Shown here piece after piece: positions 1 to 11,476 of a stretch of DNA of 64,000 nucleotides. The DNA is from Buddleja alternifolia. Taxonomy: Eukaryota; Streptophyta; Magnoliopsida; Lamiales; Scrophulariaceae. Where the stretch lies: NCBI GenBank assembly GCA_019426215.1, contig CM033395.1, positions 17,040,569 to 17,104,568 on the forward strand, in the 5' to 3' direction. The translations under genes and the position numbers were made by a program. How positions within the stretch are numbered: the stretch's first letter is position 1; the number at the start of each line of letters is the position of its first letter. A model generated the notes under the pieces. That model was not told the DNA's origin. It worked only from the letters and a program-made list of their open reading frames with translations, and made no database searches.

Positions 1-2
1 CA

Positions 3-1622
3 GAGCTAGTAATTGGAGATATTGAAGCACCTGTTAGAACTAGGTCCGCTACAATTAATGAGGCCATGTTCGCAAGCTTTCTATCTCAAATGGAACCAAA
101 GAAAGTGGATGAAGCGCTTAGTGATTCAAATTGGGTAGAAGCGATGCAAGAAGAGCTTAACCAATTTGAGAGAAGCAAGGTTTGGACGCTAGTACCAAGA
201 CCAACTCACCAAGGAGTTATTGGAACCAGATGGGTTTTTAGGAACAAAATGGATGAAGATGGCATTGTTATAAGAAACAAAGCTAGATTAGTCGCTCAGG
301 GTTATTGTCAAGAAGAGGGTATTGACTTTGATGAGACATATGCCCCAGTAGCCCGTCTTGAAGCGATTAGAATGTTCCTAGCGTTTGCCGCATTCAACAA
401 GTTCACAGTATATCAAATGGACGTGAAGAGTGCATTCTTGAATGGTAAACTCCAAGAAGAAGTCTATGTGAAGCAACCTCCAGGATTCATCAACAACTAT
501 GGCAAAAGTATGGTCTACAAACTGGATAAGGCACTCTATGGCCTTAAACAAGCACCAAGAGCATGGTATGACACTCTCTCTATCTTTATTATAGGTAAAG
601 GCTTTTCAAAAGGCAGCGTTGATACAACGTTATTTAAAATTACCCATAATGAAGATATTCTCTTAGTCCAAATCTATGTTGATGATATTATATTTGGTTC
701 TACTAATAAGCAATTGTGTGAGAAATTTTCGAAAATGATGCAAGAACAATTTGAAATGAACATGATGGGTGAATTAACTTTCTTCTTAGGATTACAAGTT
801 AAGCAACTCCCTAATGGAATATTTATAAACCAAGCTAAGTATACTAGAGATATGATTAAGAAATTTGGTATGGAAAATGCATCATCTTCAAAAATTCCAA
901 TGAGCCAAACGCTTAAGTTAGATAAAGATGAAAGTGGGAAGAAAATTGATATCACTAACTATAGGGGTATTATTGGATCACTTCTTTATCTTACCGCTAG
1001 TAGACTTGATATTATGTTTTCGGTATGCATGTGTGCACGTTTTCAATCTGATCCTAGAGAATCACACTTAAGTGCTACCAAGAAAATCCTTAAGTACCTA
1101 AAAGGCACACAAAATGTGGGCTTATGGTATCCACAGGATTCTCCTTTTGAACTAATTGGTTATTCAGACGCAGATTTTGCAGGATGCAAAATAGATAGAA
1201 AAAGTACTAGTGGTACATGTCAATTTCTAGGTGATAGACTAGTTTCGTGGCATAGTAAGAAACAACAATCTATAGCGACTTCTACCGCTGAGGCAGAATA
1301 TGTAGCTGCTGGAAGCTGTTGTGCACAAATCCTTTGGATGAGGCAACAACTTAGAGATTATGGAACAATCCTAAGTCCTACCCCAATCCATTGTGATAAC
1401 CAAAGCGCTTTAGCTATGACCCAAAATCCTGTCCTTCATTCTAGAACCAAACACATTGACATTAGATACCATTTCTTGCGTGACCATGTTCAAAAGAAAG
1501 ATATCTCCGTGCATTTCATTGGAACTGACAAACAACTGGCAGATATCTTCACCAAAGCACTCAACGAACAACGCTTTCTCACATTAAGAAGTGAATTAGG
1601 TATGATCGATTTAAACGCTTAA
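3..1622 (+). CDS. Sirevirus (Ty1-copia) pol C-terminus: reverse transcriptase and RNase H, partial
   Basis: This is the 3' part of a Copia polyprotein whose start lies before the window; the frame is already open at base 3. It copies element RNA into DNA (reverse transcriptase) and degrades the RNA strand (RNase H). Seen: the RT entry region ([21 protein letters not shown]), the core [13 protein letters not shown], the catalytic YVDD at 675-686 followed by IIFGSTN, then the RNase H region with [16 protein letters not shown] and the terminal ADIFTKAL block. IIFGSTN after YVDD is typical of Sireviruses. There is no stop or frameshift inside. Polypurine-like tracts, a second ORF and the 3' LTR follow, as in Sireviruses with an env-position gene. 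Confidence 0.93.
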   Translation, partial: ELVIGDIEAPVRTRSATINEAMFASFLSQMEPKKVDEALSDSNWVEAMQEELNQFERSKVWTLVPRPTHQGVIGTRWVFRNKMDEDGIVIRNKARLVAQGYCQEEGIDFDETYAPVARLEAIRMFLAFAAFNKFTVYQMDVKSAFLNGKLQEEVYVKQPPGFINNYGKSMVYKLDKALYGLKQAPRAWYDTLSIFIIGKGFSKGSVDTTLFKITHNEDILLVQIYVDDIIFGSTNKQLCEKFSKMMQEQFEMNMMGELTFFLGLQVKQLPNGIFINQAKYTRDMIKKFGMENASSSKIPMSQTLKLDKDESGKKIDITNYRGIIGSLLYLTASRLDIMFSVCMCARFQSDPRESHLSATKKILKYLKGTQNVGLWYPQDSPFELIGYSDADFAGCKIDRKSTSGTCQFLGDRLVSWHSKKQQSIATSTAEAEYVAAGSCCAQILWMRQQLRDYGTILSPTPIHCDNQSALAMTQNPVLHSRTKHIDIRYHFLRDHVQKKDISVHFIGTDKQLADIFTKALNEQRFLTLRSELGMIDLNA

Positions 1623-2454
1623 ATCATAAAGCATCATATTTAATAGGCATATAATTTAGGGGGAGTCCACTTTATAATTATGTCTAAACTATATTTCCAA
1701 AAATGAAATGAGTTATCAATTTTAGGGGGAACTTTAACATTGTACTTACTTCATTAAGTAAGCGACTATGATCAAAATGACTTTAACAAATCTTATGCAT
1801 CGATCATTAGCGTTTACTTTTACTCATTACAATCTGATCGCTTATAAAATGAAAGGTTTTAAAGTCCAACAAGCGATTGATATGTATCAAATTAAATTTA
1901 TAAAAGAATCTTCAGCGTTAAGAAAATTCACAAGATAACGCTAAGAATTTTTTCTTAAATCATGCATAGTTTTCATCGCCACAAAGTAGCGTGTGGATGA
2001 GTCCAAAATTCTAGATCTGTTAACTACCCACACGTGCCTATCAAATCAAACTGACGGTTATGATTCCTATCTAAACCTAGGCAGTTCAGTAAAATGCATG
2101 AGTCTGAGTACGTGTCAGTGTACTATCAGGCGCGTGTAATTTACGCTGAAAATTTCAAATTTTTTCAAACGTTATCAAAAAGTAACTGCGGATCCGAAAA
2201 ATGTTATAGTATCCTATTTTACCGCATCTTTTTGACATCCGAAGTTATGTGTACACGGTTCAGATTTCTTTCTCATTAACTTCTGTACACGTGTCATTCA
2301 TCTATCAATTGAGGAGTTACTTTTACCTTCTATTTAAACCCCTCAAAAACTTTTACAGAAAACCTTTATCACTTCCAATCTCTCTACTGTAAAAGTCATT
2401 TCTCTCTAAAAGGCAAAAACTTCTCTCTTTTCTTCAAAGTTTCACCTTTCAGCA
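1623..2454 (+). other. Sirevirus spacer with two polypurine-like tracts and a possible internal promoter
   Basis: This 832-bp AT-rich stretch between pol and the post-pol ORF has no convincing gene. Two near-identical purine tracts (core TTTAGGGGGA) lie at 1655-1664 and 1721-1730. Multiple polypurine tracts are a described Sirevirus trait. Near the end, a CACGTG E-box-like word (about 2287-2292) is followed by TATTTAAA (about 2331-2338) some 40 bases on, and the ORF begins about 120 bases later. The LTR at 7590-7640 has a similar order (ACATGTGTC, then TATAAATA at 7628), so this may be a promoter for the downstream ORF; that is inference. Confidence 0.5.
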
Positions 2455-3678
2455 ATGGCACCCAAAGCTTCAAAATCTTCCAAAATAGCAACTTCTGCTA
2501 CCGAAAAAACTTCCCGTGCTGAAAAACCAGTGACGGTTAACGCCGGATTTTTGGTTAACTGGGATTATCTTTTTGATAACCAGAACTTCCCTCTTCGAAC
2601 GATTCTTCCACTCGTTCAAGAATCTAGTTTGAGAGACATGCTTACTACTACTTACAACTACTTTGAAGAAGAATCTCTCTACTTTTTCAATAATGGTGAA
2701 ATTTCTGAAGACGGCAATTCCATATCCTGCGTCTTCCCTTCTGCTAAAGAGACCTTTGTTCTCACTCCCTCTCTGATTTCTTCACTACTAAATCTCCCGA
2801 ATCATGGCAGTGAGGTAGAACATGTCAATCTCGGAGATGCTACCAAAGTCTGGGATTTGATCAAGAAAGACGATATTAACGCCGCGTATGAGCCAAACTT
2901 CAAGAAGAATGATATGAAGGGCAAATACGTCATCCTCGCTGACATTTGTTCAAAGATTATTGAATGCAGAAAAGGGACTTTCGACAAAATCACCAACATT
3001 CAATACAAGATGATGGTAGCCATCCTAACCAAGTTAAAAGTTAACTGGTCTCTCTACGTTTTCAATCGCGTCAAAGCAGCGATGGCTAAGTCTGTTAATC
3101 CCAAGCCTTACGGGATTGTGCTAAGTCGTATTCTTTGCGCTTGCGGATATACGCAATCTTTTGGCAAAAAGATTCCAGCGACCAAATTTTATGGAAAGAA
3201 AATGATAAGCGAGCTTCCAGCCGAAGGAGTTGTTCGCAGTGATGATGAAGATCAAGCGTCTTCTTCATCATCGTCCTCTTCATCAGAAGAAGAAGTGGTG
3301 GTTAAGCGACCTAAGAGAAAGATCATTCTCAAAGTCACTAAACCATCCAAGCCCATAAAGAAAAGCCTGAACTTAAGAAGAAGAAGCCGGACCCCAAAAA
3401 GAAACAAAAGATCCCTTCTCCTTCTCCCTCTCCTAAATCTCCTTCATCTCCTCCTCCAGCGTTTGTCTTTCCCGTTCCCGAGGAAAAAGAAGCCGTAGAA
3501 GAAGAAGTACCGCTTCCACGAAGGCGTACTCCTCTTTCTACTCCCGCAGTATCCTCTAGCGCTCCATCAAAACCAGCGCTTAGAGAGTCAGCTAGTGCTT
3601 CTTTCTCTGACGCTGTTCCCGAAGTCAGCTCAGATCCTCAAGACGCTACTCAATCTGAGAGGCTTTCAAATGTTCAGG

Positions 3679-3759
3679 GTAAGTATTTTCTAAGAAAATT
3701 TGTCTATCCTTTCCTCGTTAGTCTCTAAGTTTCTAACGCTAGGATAAAAACTCTTTCAG
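3679..3759 (+). other. putative intron 1 of the Sirevirus post-pol gene (81 bp)
   Basis: The donor is CAGG/GTAAGT and the acceptor CTTTCAG/CA, with a pyrimidine-rich 3' end and a plausible branch region (TTCTAAC at about 3731-3737). Removal joins AAT GTT CAG G to CA CCT TAT (N-V-Q-A-P-Y) in frame. Read through, the sequence stops within the intron. Confidence 0.65.
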
Positions 3760-3939
3760 CACCTTATGAAGCAGATATTCAATATGTTCTCAACACGCTT
3801 GAAGAACTAAATATCCCCATTCGTGCTGATCCAATAACTTCTTTTATCGATTTAGAACCCGAAAAAGAAGTCCAGGAGCCTGAGGAAATTGCTCAAGAAA
3901 CAAATCAAGCGACTGAAAAAGTCGAGGATATTCCTCAGG

Positions 3940-4020
3940 GTAAGCGATGTAGTCTTTTGTTTGTAATTTTTACTTAGTAGAGATTTTTGCTTCCTTTTCT
4001 CAATCGCTTACATGTATCAG
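3940..4020 (+). other. putative intron 2 of the Sirevirus post-pol gene (81 bp)
   Basis: The donor CAGG/GTAAGC and the acceptor TGTATCAG/CT have the same phase and exon context as intron 1, and the length is the same (81 bp), although the two intron sequences are not obviously alike. Removal joins P-Q to A-Q-D-V in frame with the long third exon. Several stops lie in the intron. Confidence 0.65.
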
Positions 4021-6959
4021 CTCAAGATGTACCAATCACTGATGCCCCTCCTCTCTCGGAGATTCCAGTTGAAATAGACGTGGACATGGCAACTGTTGTG
4101 GATATCGCTAAAAAGGCATCACAAGTTCTTCCTGACGCTGAAACTTCATCAACAAGTGAAGCAACTTTAAACGCTGAGCGGTCGATAGAAGTGGCCCCTA
4201 TCCCAACAGAAGCTATTGCTTTTGTTCCTACGCCAACAGGACCTCCTCCTCGTGTCATTGATTTCTTCCCGCGCGGATACTCTTCAGATATTGAATTTTA
4301 TTATGCCGCCAGAGAACGCGACACTCAAACGCTTGCCGAGTTGGAAATCCAATTTCAAACAACTCTCCATCGGACTGATCTTTCAGACTCACACAAGTTT
4401 GAGATCTTCGAGCATTTTGCCAATCTTGGTCTGTACAGTTTAGAGCGTCTTCATTCACGCCTCGAGTATATTCGTCGACCAGCGTTCAACCGATCAGAAT
4501 TTGACGATAAGCGATCCTCTGCACCAAAACAAGATTGTTTTCAAAACCCCCACATGGGTGATTGGAACAAAGATCCAGATGTGGCAGATCTCAACAAGAT
4601 AGGATATTCGGCCCTTCCTTCCGTCGTCAACTCTCCTCAAAACGCTTTATCTCCTAATCCACTTAAGTTATGGAAAGGAAAAGGACCTATTGTTGCTGAG
4701 CGTCCACATCCAGTCAACTCGTGGATAGAAGATGAGGCTCGAGAATATCTAGCCAGATTATAGGCTGAGGATTATGAAGAAGAAACGGAACGCTTTGAGA
4801 AATTTCTTGCCGCTAGAAAAGATCAAGCTAAAGCTATCAAGCTAGGCAAGCGATGGATGATGAATACAGCCAGATGGGCTGAAGAATTTGCTCTGCATTT
4901 CTATACCCTCGAAGAACTTATAAGATACCCGTTTCTTTTCCAGTTTGGGATAGAATACAGACACCGAGGACATGCAACCTTTTTGCTTCAACAGCGTCAG
5001 ATTATTGCAGGGAATGTTAGCGCTTTGCCACGATACAGATAACCAATCGACAGCTACATTCGCCAGCAACTCGCCTTATACAGCCAGGGCGGACGCTACG
5101 TCTTGCATCCTCGTGCAGACTTTGTTCAAAGAATCTTTCCTAACCTGAACGAAGACACTTCATCAAGTACACAACCAATTCGTGTTGATGTTTCAACAGA
5201 ACACGCTGAGTTTGCTGTGTTCCACAGAGACATGAGAGCAGTGTTTGAAAATGCCCAAGCGCTGGATAGCAGTTTCAATCACTTTTCCGGGTGTTACAAT
5301 TTCAGAGGATATACTCTTCACCCCGTGCTCTTTACTGAATCAAACATTCAAGTGGCCAAGATGATCTCGCTGATTAGGCCAGTGGACCAAGACGCAGCTC
5401 AAGCGCTCATGCCGTTGATTTTGGACTTTTTCAACAGATATACTTCAGGGATTGCTTTACCGGAAGGTGTGCAACTTGCACTAAGTACCGAAGAGCGCGA
5501 AGATGCTATATTCTTTATACCGCAATCCAGCTTGATCAGTCCCCGGCATGTAATGGAAGCCCTTGGCCTCCTTTGGGTCATTGGCATTAGAGAACATTTT
5601 CCTCCCCAAATTCAAATAATGGAAGAAGACTCTGCTCCTACTGCGGAAGTCGCTCAAAATCCTGAGGCTTCCTTGCCAGATTCTTCTGGCGCCCCTGTAG
5701 TCGAGCCCCCAGCGATTGCAGATTCTATCTTGGATCAAGCAATTGAAGAAGTGCACGCTGACATTGCTCAAGCGCCTGTAGAACCACTCATCAGAGATAA
5801 GATCAAAGGCAAGGCTGCAGTTTCAAGTTCTTACGGACTTCTCCCATCCCCAGAGCGTCCTTCTTCGGATTCAGATTCAGACAGTGATTTAGAGGCCCGA
5901 GATTTCAGAACGGCAGTACGGAACTCGCTTACCCACATCGAAGGTTCCTGCTCCAAGATTTCTGAGGCTGCTGATAGACAGATTCGCATAATGTCTGATA
6001 CGCGAAGTTGTGATATTGCACACGCTTCAGACACAAGCACTGCTACAATCATGAAGAGCATATCACCTCTTATCGCTGAACTCTCATCCCAATTCAACCG
6101 TCACTTAGCCCAGAGCGCTTCGGCTGATGCTGACCGACATATTTCGACCGATGCCGCTGCTCAGAGCATCGCTCACCAAGTTGCTCTCTTAGTTGACAAA
6201 GTTCGACTCTTTCGAAGAGAAGTCGCTGAGTTGAAAACCTCTCTTGATGATGCCAAGAAGGGGGGAAATACAGAAAAGCATCAAGCCTCCAAAGTAATGT
6301 CAAAGACTGATAATAAAAATTGGCGATCAATGATGGAAGAACTAGTGAGCATCAAGAAGATGTTAACTAAAAAGAGAAAGCCAAGATATTATCTAGGAAG
6401 ATATCCCCTTCCGGAATTGGATGTTGACTTCTTAGAAGGTATGGGATTTCAACCTTTTGCCGGACCGCTGAGACGACCTATCAATTGGAGACCGTCAAAA
6501 GATCCAAGAAAAGATAGCTATCACGATTTAATTCGTGAACTTGGAATTTCTCCAAGAGAGTGGATGGAAAGGTTGTTAGAACTTAATGAAAGCGCCAGAC
6601 TTCGTAGGCATGATTACGATGAAGTTCAACATACGACAATGATTGACATTGATCGTCTCCTGATGGACTTAGCGCTAGAAGTTCTCCAAGGCGAAGAAAG
6701 AGCAAAGCGACAGAAAAAGTGAATGAATTTTTTTTATTTTTTTTGTTCTCGCTTTCCTTTTTTGTTTTCAGTATAAATCATGTATGCTTTATTCTCTCAA
6801 TATATGAATGATTTATCGCTGAAACATCTTGTTGAAGCTAATCTAACTTTAGCCAACCTTACTAACTTTTTGAACGCTAACTTATATTCATTTGGGCTTT
6901 TCTTTTTAGTAACTCTTAAATTATAAAAGAGTTATAAAAGTTAAAGTCTTGACATCATC

Positions 6960-6973
6960 AAAAAGGGGAAAAT
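6960..6973 (+). other. polypurine tract next to the Sirevirus 3' LTR
   Basis: AAAAAGGGGAAAAT lies directly before the TGTTAGG LTR start, the position from which plus-strand DNA synthesis is primed. The 237 bases between the ORF end and this tract hold no gene. Confidence 0.8.
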
Positions 6974-7742
6974 TGTTAGGAAATTTCATGTTAGATGTTT
7001 TGATGATGACAAGATAGGATTCAATGTTAGACCCCAAATAAAATGTAAGTTTATGTTTTCCATAGATCATTGTTTAAGCGTTTAAAAGTTTGTAAATTAT
7101 TATTTCTATTTTGTTTAGGCTTGTAATTTTTATCTTCATAGATTTTAGACTAAGTCTTCATGACTGAATCGCTAGTAGAATTCTAGGTGAGTCTATTAGA
7201 AAAGAAGTTGAAGACCAGCGTCTGAAGTCAACCAGAGATAAAGATTTTCTTCTTAGCGCCTGTCAAACGCTAAAAGACCATTTCAGGATATATGGATCAA
7301 GCGCTCAATTTGTCTCAAGCGATGGATGTAAATAAATCCTCAAGTCATGAAGGACTTAAATGCAATCATTCAACGGACATTTATTTCCAACGGGAAATAA
7401 ATTCAAATTGCATTAAATGCTTGATAAGAGCATTAAATGTGATAAGCTACTGTGACTTGTGGACAAACCACCTTTTGACCAGACTGTCAGAAATTTTAGA
7501 GTTTTAGCTGCTCCCGTGCAATCGGATTCAGCGAATTTTCAGGAATGTCAGACTTTAAGTATGATCACGCACCACGTGAAAGGCACGCTTCTACATGTGT
7601 CCAACGGACAGATCCCAAGAAATTGCCTATAAATACCTTACTCCAGAAAACCCTATACAAAAAAAACGAGAATATACGAGAAATTATTGCTAAAAATCTT
7701 ACGTACATTCTTTCTGGAAAAAGTTTAGAAACCCCATAGCCA
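6974..7742 (+). repeat. Sirevirus 3' LTR (769 bp)
   Basis: The LTR starts TGTTAGG right after the polypurine tract; the early TTTTGATGATGACAA word is common in Sirevirus LTRs. A TATA box (TATAAATA) is at 7628-7635. I place the end at CA (7741-7742), because from about 7743 the sequence resembles Athila pol. The 5' LTR and matching target duplication lie outside the window, so the end is provisional. The short open frames here are not supported as genes. Confidence 0.7.
7628..7635 (+). promoter_or_regulatory. TATA box of the Sirevirus LTR
   Basis: TATAAATA sits in the last fifth of the LTR, the usual place for the U3 promoter of a plant Copia element. Confidence 0.6.
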
Positions 7743-7751
7743 AAACCTTTT

Positions 7752-10566
7752 TTGAATTGGGAAAAGTGCCACTTTATGATACAAGAAGGCATTGTTTTGG
7801 GCCATAAGATATCCAAGAAGGGGATTGAGGTGGATCGGGCGAAAATTGAAGTGATAGCAAATCTCCCACCACCAAACACAGTCAAAGTCGTGCGAAGTTT
7901 TCTAGGGCATGTCGGGTTTTACAGGCGTTTTATTGCTAATTTTTCCCAAATTGCTAAACCTCTGTCTAAATTGACCATGAAAGATGCAGTATTTGACTTT
8001 GATGATGCATGTATGCAGGCTTTCCTCACTCTAAAGGAAAAGTTGATCTCAGCACCTGTGATGGCCGCTCCTGATTGGAGTTTGCCATTTGAGCTGATGT
8101 GCGACGCGAGCGACACTGCCGTGGGAGCTGTACTTGGTCAAAGGAAGGGTAAAATGTTTCATGCTATTCGTACCTTAAATGAAGCCCAACTCAATTATGC
8201 TACCACTGAAAAAGAGCTTTTAGTCGTTATCTTTGCCTTTGACAAGTTTCATTCTTATCTTGTGCTTAATAAAGTTATTGTGTACACTGATCACTCTGCA
8301 TTGAAATACTTGCTTGCTAAAAAGGATGCCAAACCTAGACTACTTAGGTGGATTTTATTACTACAAGAGTTTGACTTAGAAATCAAAGATAAAAAAGGCT
8401 CTGAGAATGTAGTAGCTGATCACCTTTCTAGGCTAGAGTTAGTGGGTGAGGGAGTGGATGAGATCCCAATAAGAGATGAATTCCCCGATGAGCAACGTTT
8501 TGCTCTTTCGTCTATTTCAATCCCTTGGTATGCTGATTTTGCTAACTATTTAGTTGCTGGAATTTTACCCCCGGATCTAACGTTTCACCAAAGAAAGAAG
8601 TTTTTACATGATGCTAGGCAATATTTGTGGGAAGAGCCCTACTTGTTTAAAATTGGTGTAGAGGGAATTATCAGGCGATGTATACCTGAAGAGGAAATGG
8701 CATCTGTCTTGGCTCAATGTCATGATATGCCAATAAGAGGCCACTTCGGGCTGGCTAAGACTGCTGCCAAGGTTCTGCAATCAGGTTTTTTTTAGCCTAC
8801 TCTGTTTCGAGATGCTTATGCTTATGTTAAATCTTGTGATCGATGTCAAAGGATAGGTAATATTTCTAGACGACACGAAATGCCTATGAACACTGTGCTT
8901 GAATGTGAACTATTTGATGTGTGGGGTATTGATTTTATGGGTCCCTTTCCTAGTTCGTGTTCTAATAAGTATATTCTTGTTGTTGTTGACTATGTGTCTA
9001 AATGGGTCGAAGCCGAGGCTTTGCAAACTAATGATGCTAGGGTTGTTCTTAGATTTCTTAAGAAACGAATTTTTACTCGCTTTAGTATCCCTAGAGCAAT
9101 CATAAGTGATGGAGGCACACATTTTCGTAACAAGCAATTTGAAAACTTGTTGAACAAATATGGTGTTAAACATAAAATCTCGACCCCTTATCACCCTCAA
9201 ACTAGTGGGCAAGTCGAAGTGTCTAATAGGGAAGTAAAAAGGATTTTAGAAAAAACGGTAAATAGCCATCGAACTAATTGGTCTCTGAAATTAGATGATG
9301 CATTGTGGGCTTACCGTACTGCTTTTAAAACCCCTATTGGCATGTCCCCATATCGTCTTGTATTTGGAAAGGCTTGTCACTTACCTGTCGAACTTGAACA
9401 TCGTGCGTATTGGACTATCAAATTCCTTAATTTCGATGCAAGTGTTGTAGGTAATAAGTGGCTACTTCAACTAAATGAGCTCGAGGAGTGGAGATATGAG
9501 GCATACAAGAATGCCAAGTTGTACAAGGAAAGGACAAAGAAATGGCACGACAAGCATATTTTGTCACAAGAATTTGAGGAAGGTGAACTGGTGCTGATGT
9601 CAAAGGGTAGGTAATATTTCTAGACAACACGAAATGCCTATGAACACTGTGCTTGAATGTGAACTATTTGATGTGTGGGGTATTGATTTTATGGGTCCCT
9701 TTCCTAGTTCGTGTTCTAATAAATATATTCTTGTTGTTGTTAACTATGTGTCTAAATGCGTCGAAGCCGAGGCTTTGCAAACTAATGATGCTAGGGTTGT
9801 TTTTAGATTTCTTAAGAAACGAATTTTTACTCGCTTCGGTACCCCTAGAGCAATCATAAGTGATGGAGGCACACATTTTCGTAACAAGCAATTTGAAAAC
9901 TTGTTGAACAAATATGGTGTTAAACATAAAATCTCGACCCCTTATCACCCTCAAACTAGTGGGCAAGTCGAAATGTCTAATAGGAAAATAAAAAGGATTT
10001 TAGAAAAAACGGTAAATAGCCATCGAACTAATTGGTCTTTGAAATTAGATGATGCATTATGGGCTTACCGTACTGCTTCTAAAACCCCTATTAGCATGTC
10101 CCCATATCGTCTTGTATTTGGAAAGGCTTGTCACTTACCTGTCGAACTTGAACATTGTGCGTATTGGACTATCAAATTCCTTAATTTCGATGCAAGTGTT
10201 GTAGGTAATAAGCGGCTACTTCAACTAAATGAGCTTGAGGAGTGGAGACATGAGGCATACAAGAATGCCAAGTTGTACAAGGAAAGGACTAAGAAATGGC
10301 ACGACAAGCATATTTTGTCACGGGAATTCGAGGAAGGTAAACTGGTGCTGATGTATAACTCAAGACTCAAACTTTTCGCGGGAAAACTCAAATCTCGTTG
10401 GTCAGGGCCATTTCGAGTCACACGAGTGTATTCGTCGGGGGCTGTGGAGCTTATTACTGATGATGGACAAGTATTCATGACCAATGGACATAGGCTGAAA
10501 CACTACTGGGGAACTGATTGGAATGCGGACACCTCGTATGTCACGTTCCAAGAGCCATCGACTTAA
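7752..10566 (+). pseudogene. Athila 1 pol fragment: RT end, RNase H, integrase with an internal duplication
   Basis: The frame opens at [21 protein letters not shown] (the end of RT), then [10 protein letters not shown], the RNase H block [16 protein letters not shown] ... [23 protein letters not shown], a zinc-finger region (H, H, then CDRCQR near 8840) and the integrase catalytic core with [17 protein letters not shown] and [14 protein letters not shown] (D, D and E). A TAG at 8793-8795 replaces the Trp codon that is TGG in Athila 2. The integrase core then occurs twice in tandem. The second copy completes the C-terminus ([24 protein letters not shown] ... RLKHYWG) and ends at 10566. It cannot encode a working integrase as it stands. 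Confidence 0.9.
8851..10358 (+). repeat. 754-bp tandem duplication inside the Athila 1 integrase
   Basis: Bases 8851-9604 and 9605-10358 are near-identical with a constant offset of 754. Both copies contain the start of the core ([24 protein letters not shown]) through KWHDKHILS. The first copy ends in GATGT, then jumps back to CAAAGG(G/A)TAGG; GATGT is present at both breakpoints. A handful of substitutions separate the copies (for example VDYVSKWV against VNYVSKCV). Confidence 0.92.
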
Positions 10567-11476
10567 TTCGAGTCTGCACAGTCGAGCTATTGACTATAAA
10601 CAAGCGCTTCTTGGGAGGCAACCCATGTTTCTTGTTTTTCTTATTTTTGTTTAGCTTTTAGTTGCTTTTGTTTTCGCGTTTTCATCTTTCGTTGTGTTGT
10701 TGCAGGAAAATGGTTTTATAAAAATAAAAAAATAATAAAAATTTTGCTACTGTCTCCCACGTCCGGACGTGAGAATTCCCACGTACGTACGTGGGGATTT
10801 TCAGGGGGGAAAAAGACGAAATTTCGAAAATCAGATTTTAAAATCCCACAAAACCCACGTTTTTCTTTGTCTTTTATTTCTTCTTCCCCAAATTCTTTCT
10901 TCCCCCAACTCTTTCTTCCCCAAAATCCAAATCCCTAATTTCAAAATTCTACATCAAAACTTCAAATTCTTTATCCCCAATTCCTCCACCACCACCAATT
11001 CGCCACCTTCCCCCACACGCACCACAAATCGAACCACCACCACTAACTCAACCCCGACGCCGCCTACTGCTCTCCACAGTCACGCTCGGATGTGTCATCT
11101 AACGTACGGACGTGGAATACAGAGCTAAGAGCAATTTTTGAAATTTCATATTTCGTCTCGGTAAGTGATTGGCTTGACCCCTCTTCGTTGTTTCATTGAT
11201 TTAGCAGCCGTGTGGGGCTCGAGTGATTGTTTGTTGCTATTGTTGATTGGGGTTTGATTGTCTTGTTGACAAATTTGTGTGGGATTTGAAATTGTCACAG
11301 AATTTTAGTTTGGGGGTGTCATTGTTGAATTGTTCTTAAAGTTTGGGGGCTGAAATTAAAGTTTGCAAAAGTTTGAGGGTTTCGTGTTGAGGATAAGCTG
11401 CGATTGTTGCGTTTGGAGTTAGGATTGATTGTGTTGGTGTTAAGTTGTCGGATTGCAATTTTCTAGTTTCGTTGAG
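10567..11476 (+). other. Athila 1 spacer between pol and the post-pol ORF
   Basis: This 910-bp non-coding region holds a 33-bp block at 10593-10625 identical to Athila 2, then GC-rich palindromic words TCCGGACGTGAGA (10762-10774) and ACGTACGTACGTGGG (10781-10795) that recur in this element's own LTR. A pyrimidine-rich leader-like stretch follows. The short frames at 10744-11128 are low-complexity and not supported as genes. Confidence 0.7.
10593..10625 (+). promoter_or_regulatory. 33-bp conserved non-coding block downstream of Athila pol
   Basis: The block runs from ACTATAAACAAGCG to GGGAGGCAACCCA and is identical at 58420-58452 in the other Athila element, although the sequence around it has diverged. 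It starts 26 bases after the pol stop. Its role is unknown; the position suggests an RNA-level signal for the downstream ORF. Confidence 0.6.

Larger units (their letters stand above)
2455..6722 (+). pseudogene. Sirevirus post-pol ORF with two putative introns, broken by one frameshift and two stops
   Basis: A large gene sits in the env position between pol and the 3' LTR. Exon 1 (2455-3678) begins MAPKASKSSK. It has a folded N-terminal part of about 260 residues, then a Ser/Glu run and a Lys/Pro-rich tail. The frame must shift near 3350, after which the other frame stays open to 3678. Exon 2 is 3760-3939 and exon 3 is 4021-6722, joined by clean GT-AG introns that keep frame. Exon 3 has in-frame stops at 4761-4763 and 5040-5042, then runs to TGA at 6720. 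It includes a Ser/Asp-rich tract (about residues 250-270 of the last open block) and a likely coiled coil (VALLVDKVRLFRREVAELKTSL). I see no clear membrane span, so an envelope role is not supported. The N-terminal pattern resembles the 'putative plant transposon protein' family; function unknown. Confidence 0.75.

Noticed and set aside
674..955. Minus-strand frame inside Sirevirus pol
   Set aside because: Shadow of the RT gene with no recognisable domain.
2094..2279. 61-aa frame before the Sirevirus post-pol ORF
   Set aside because: Short, no domain, lies in the PPT/promoter-like spacer.
1623..6722. Envelope glycoprotein call for the Sirevirus post-pol ORF
   Set aside because: No signal peptide or membrane span visible; position alone is not enough.
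10744..11128. Pro/Ser/Thr-rich frames in the Athila 1 spacer
   Set aside because: Pyrimidine-rich leader sequence read in two frames; low complexity and no homologue recognised.
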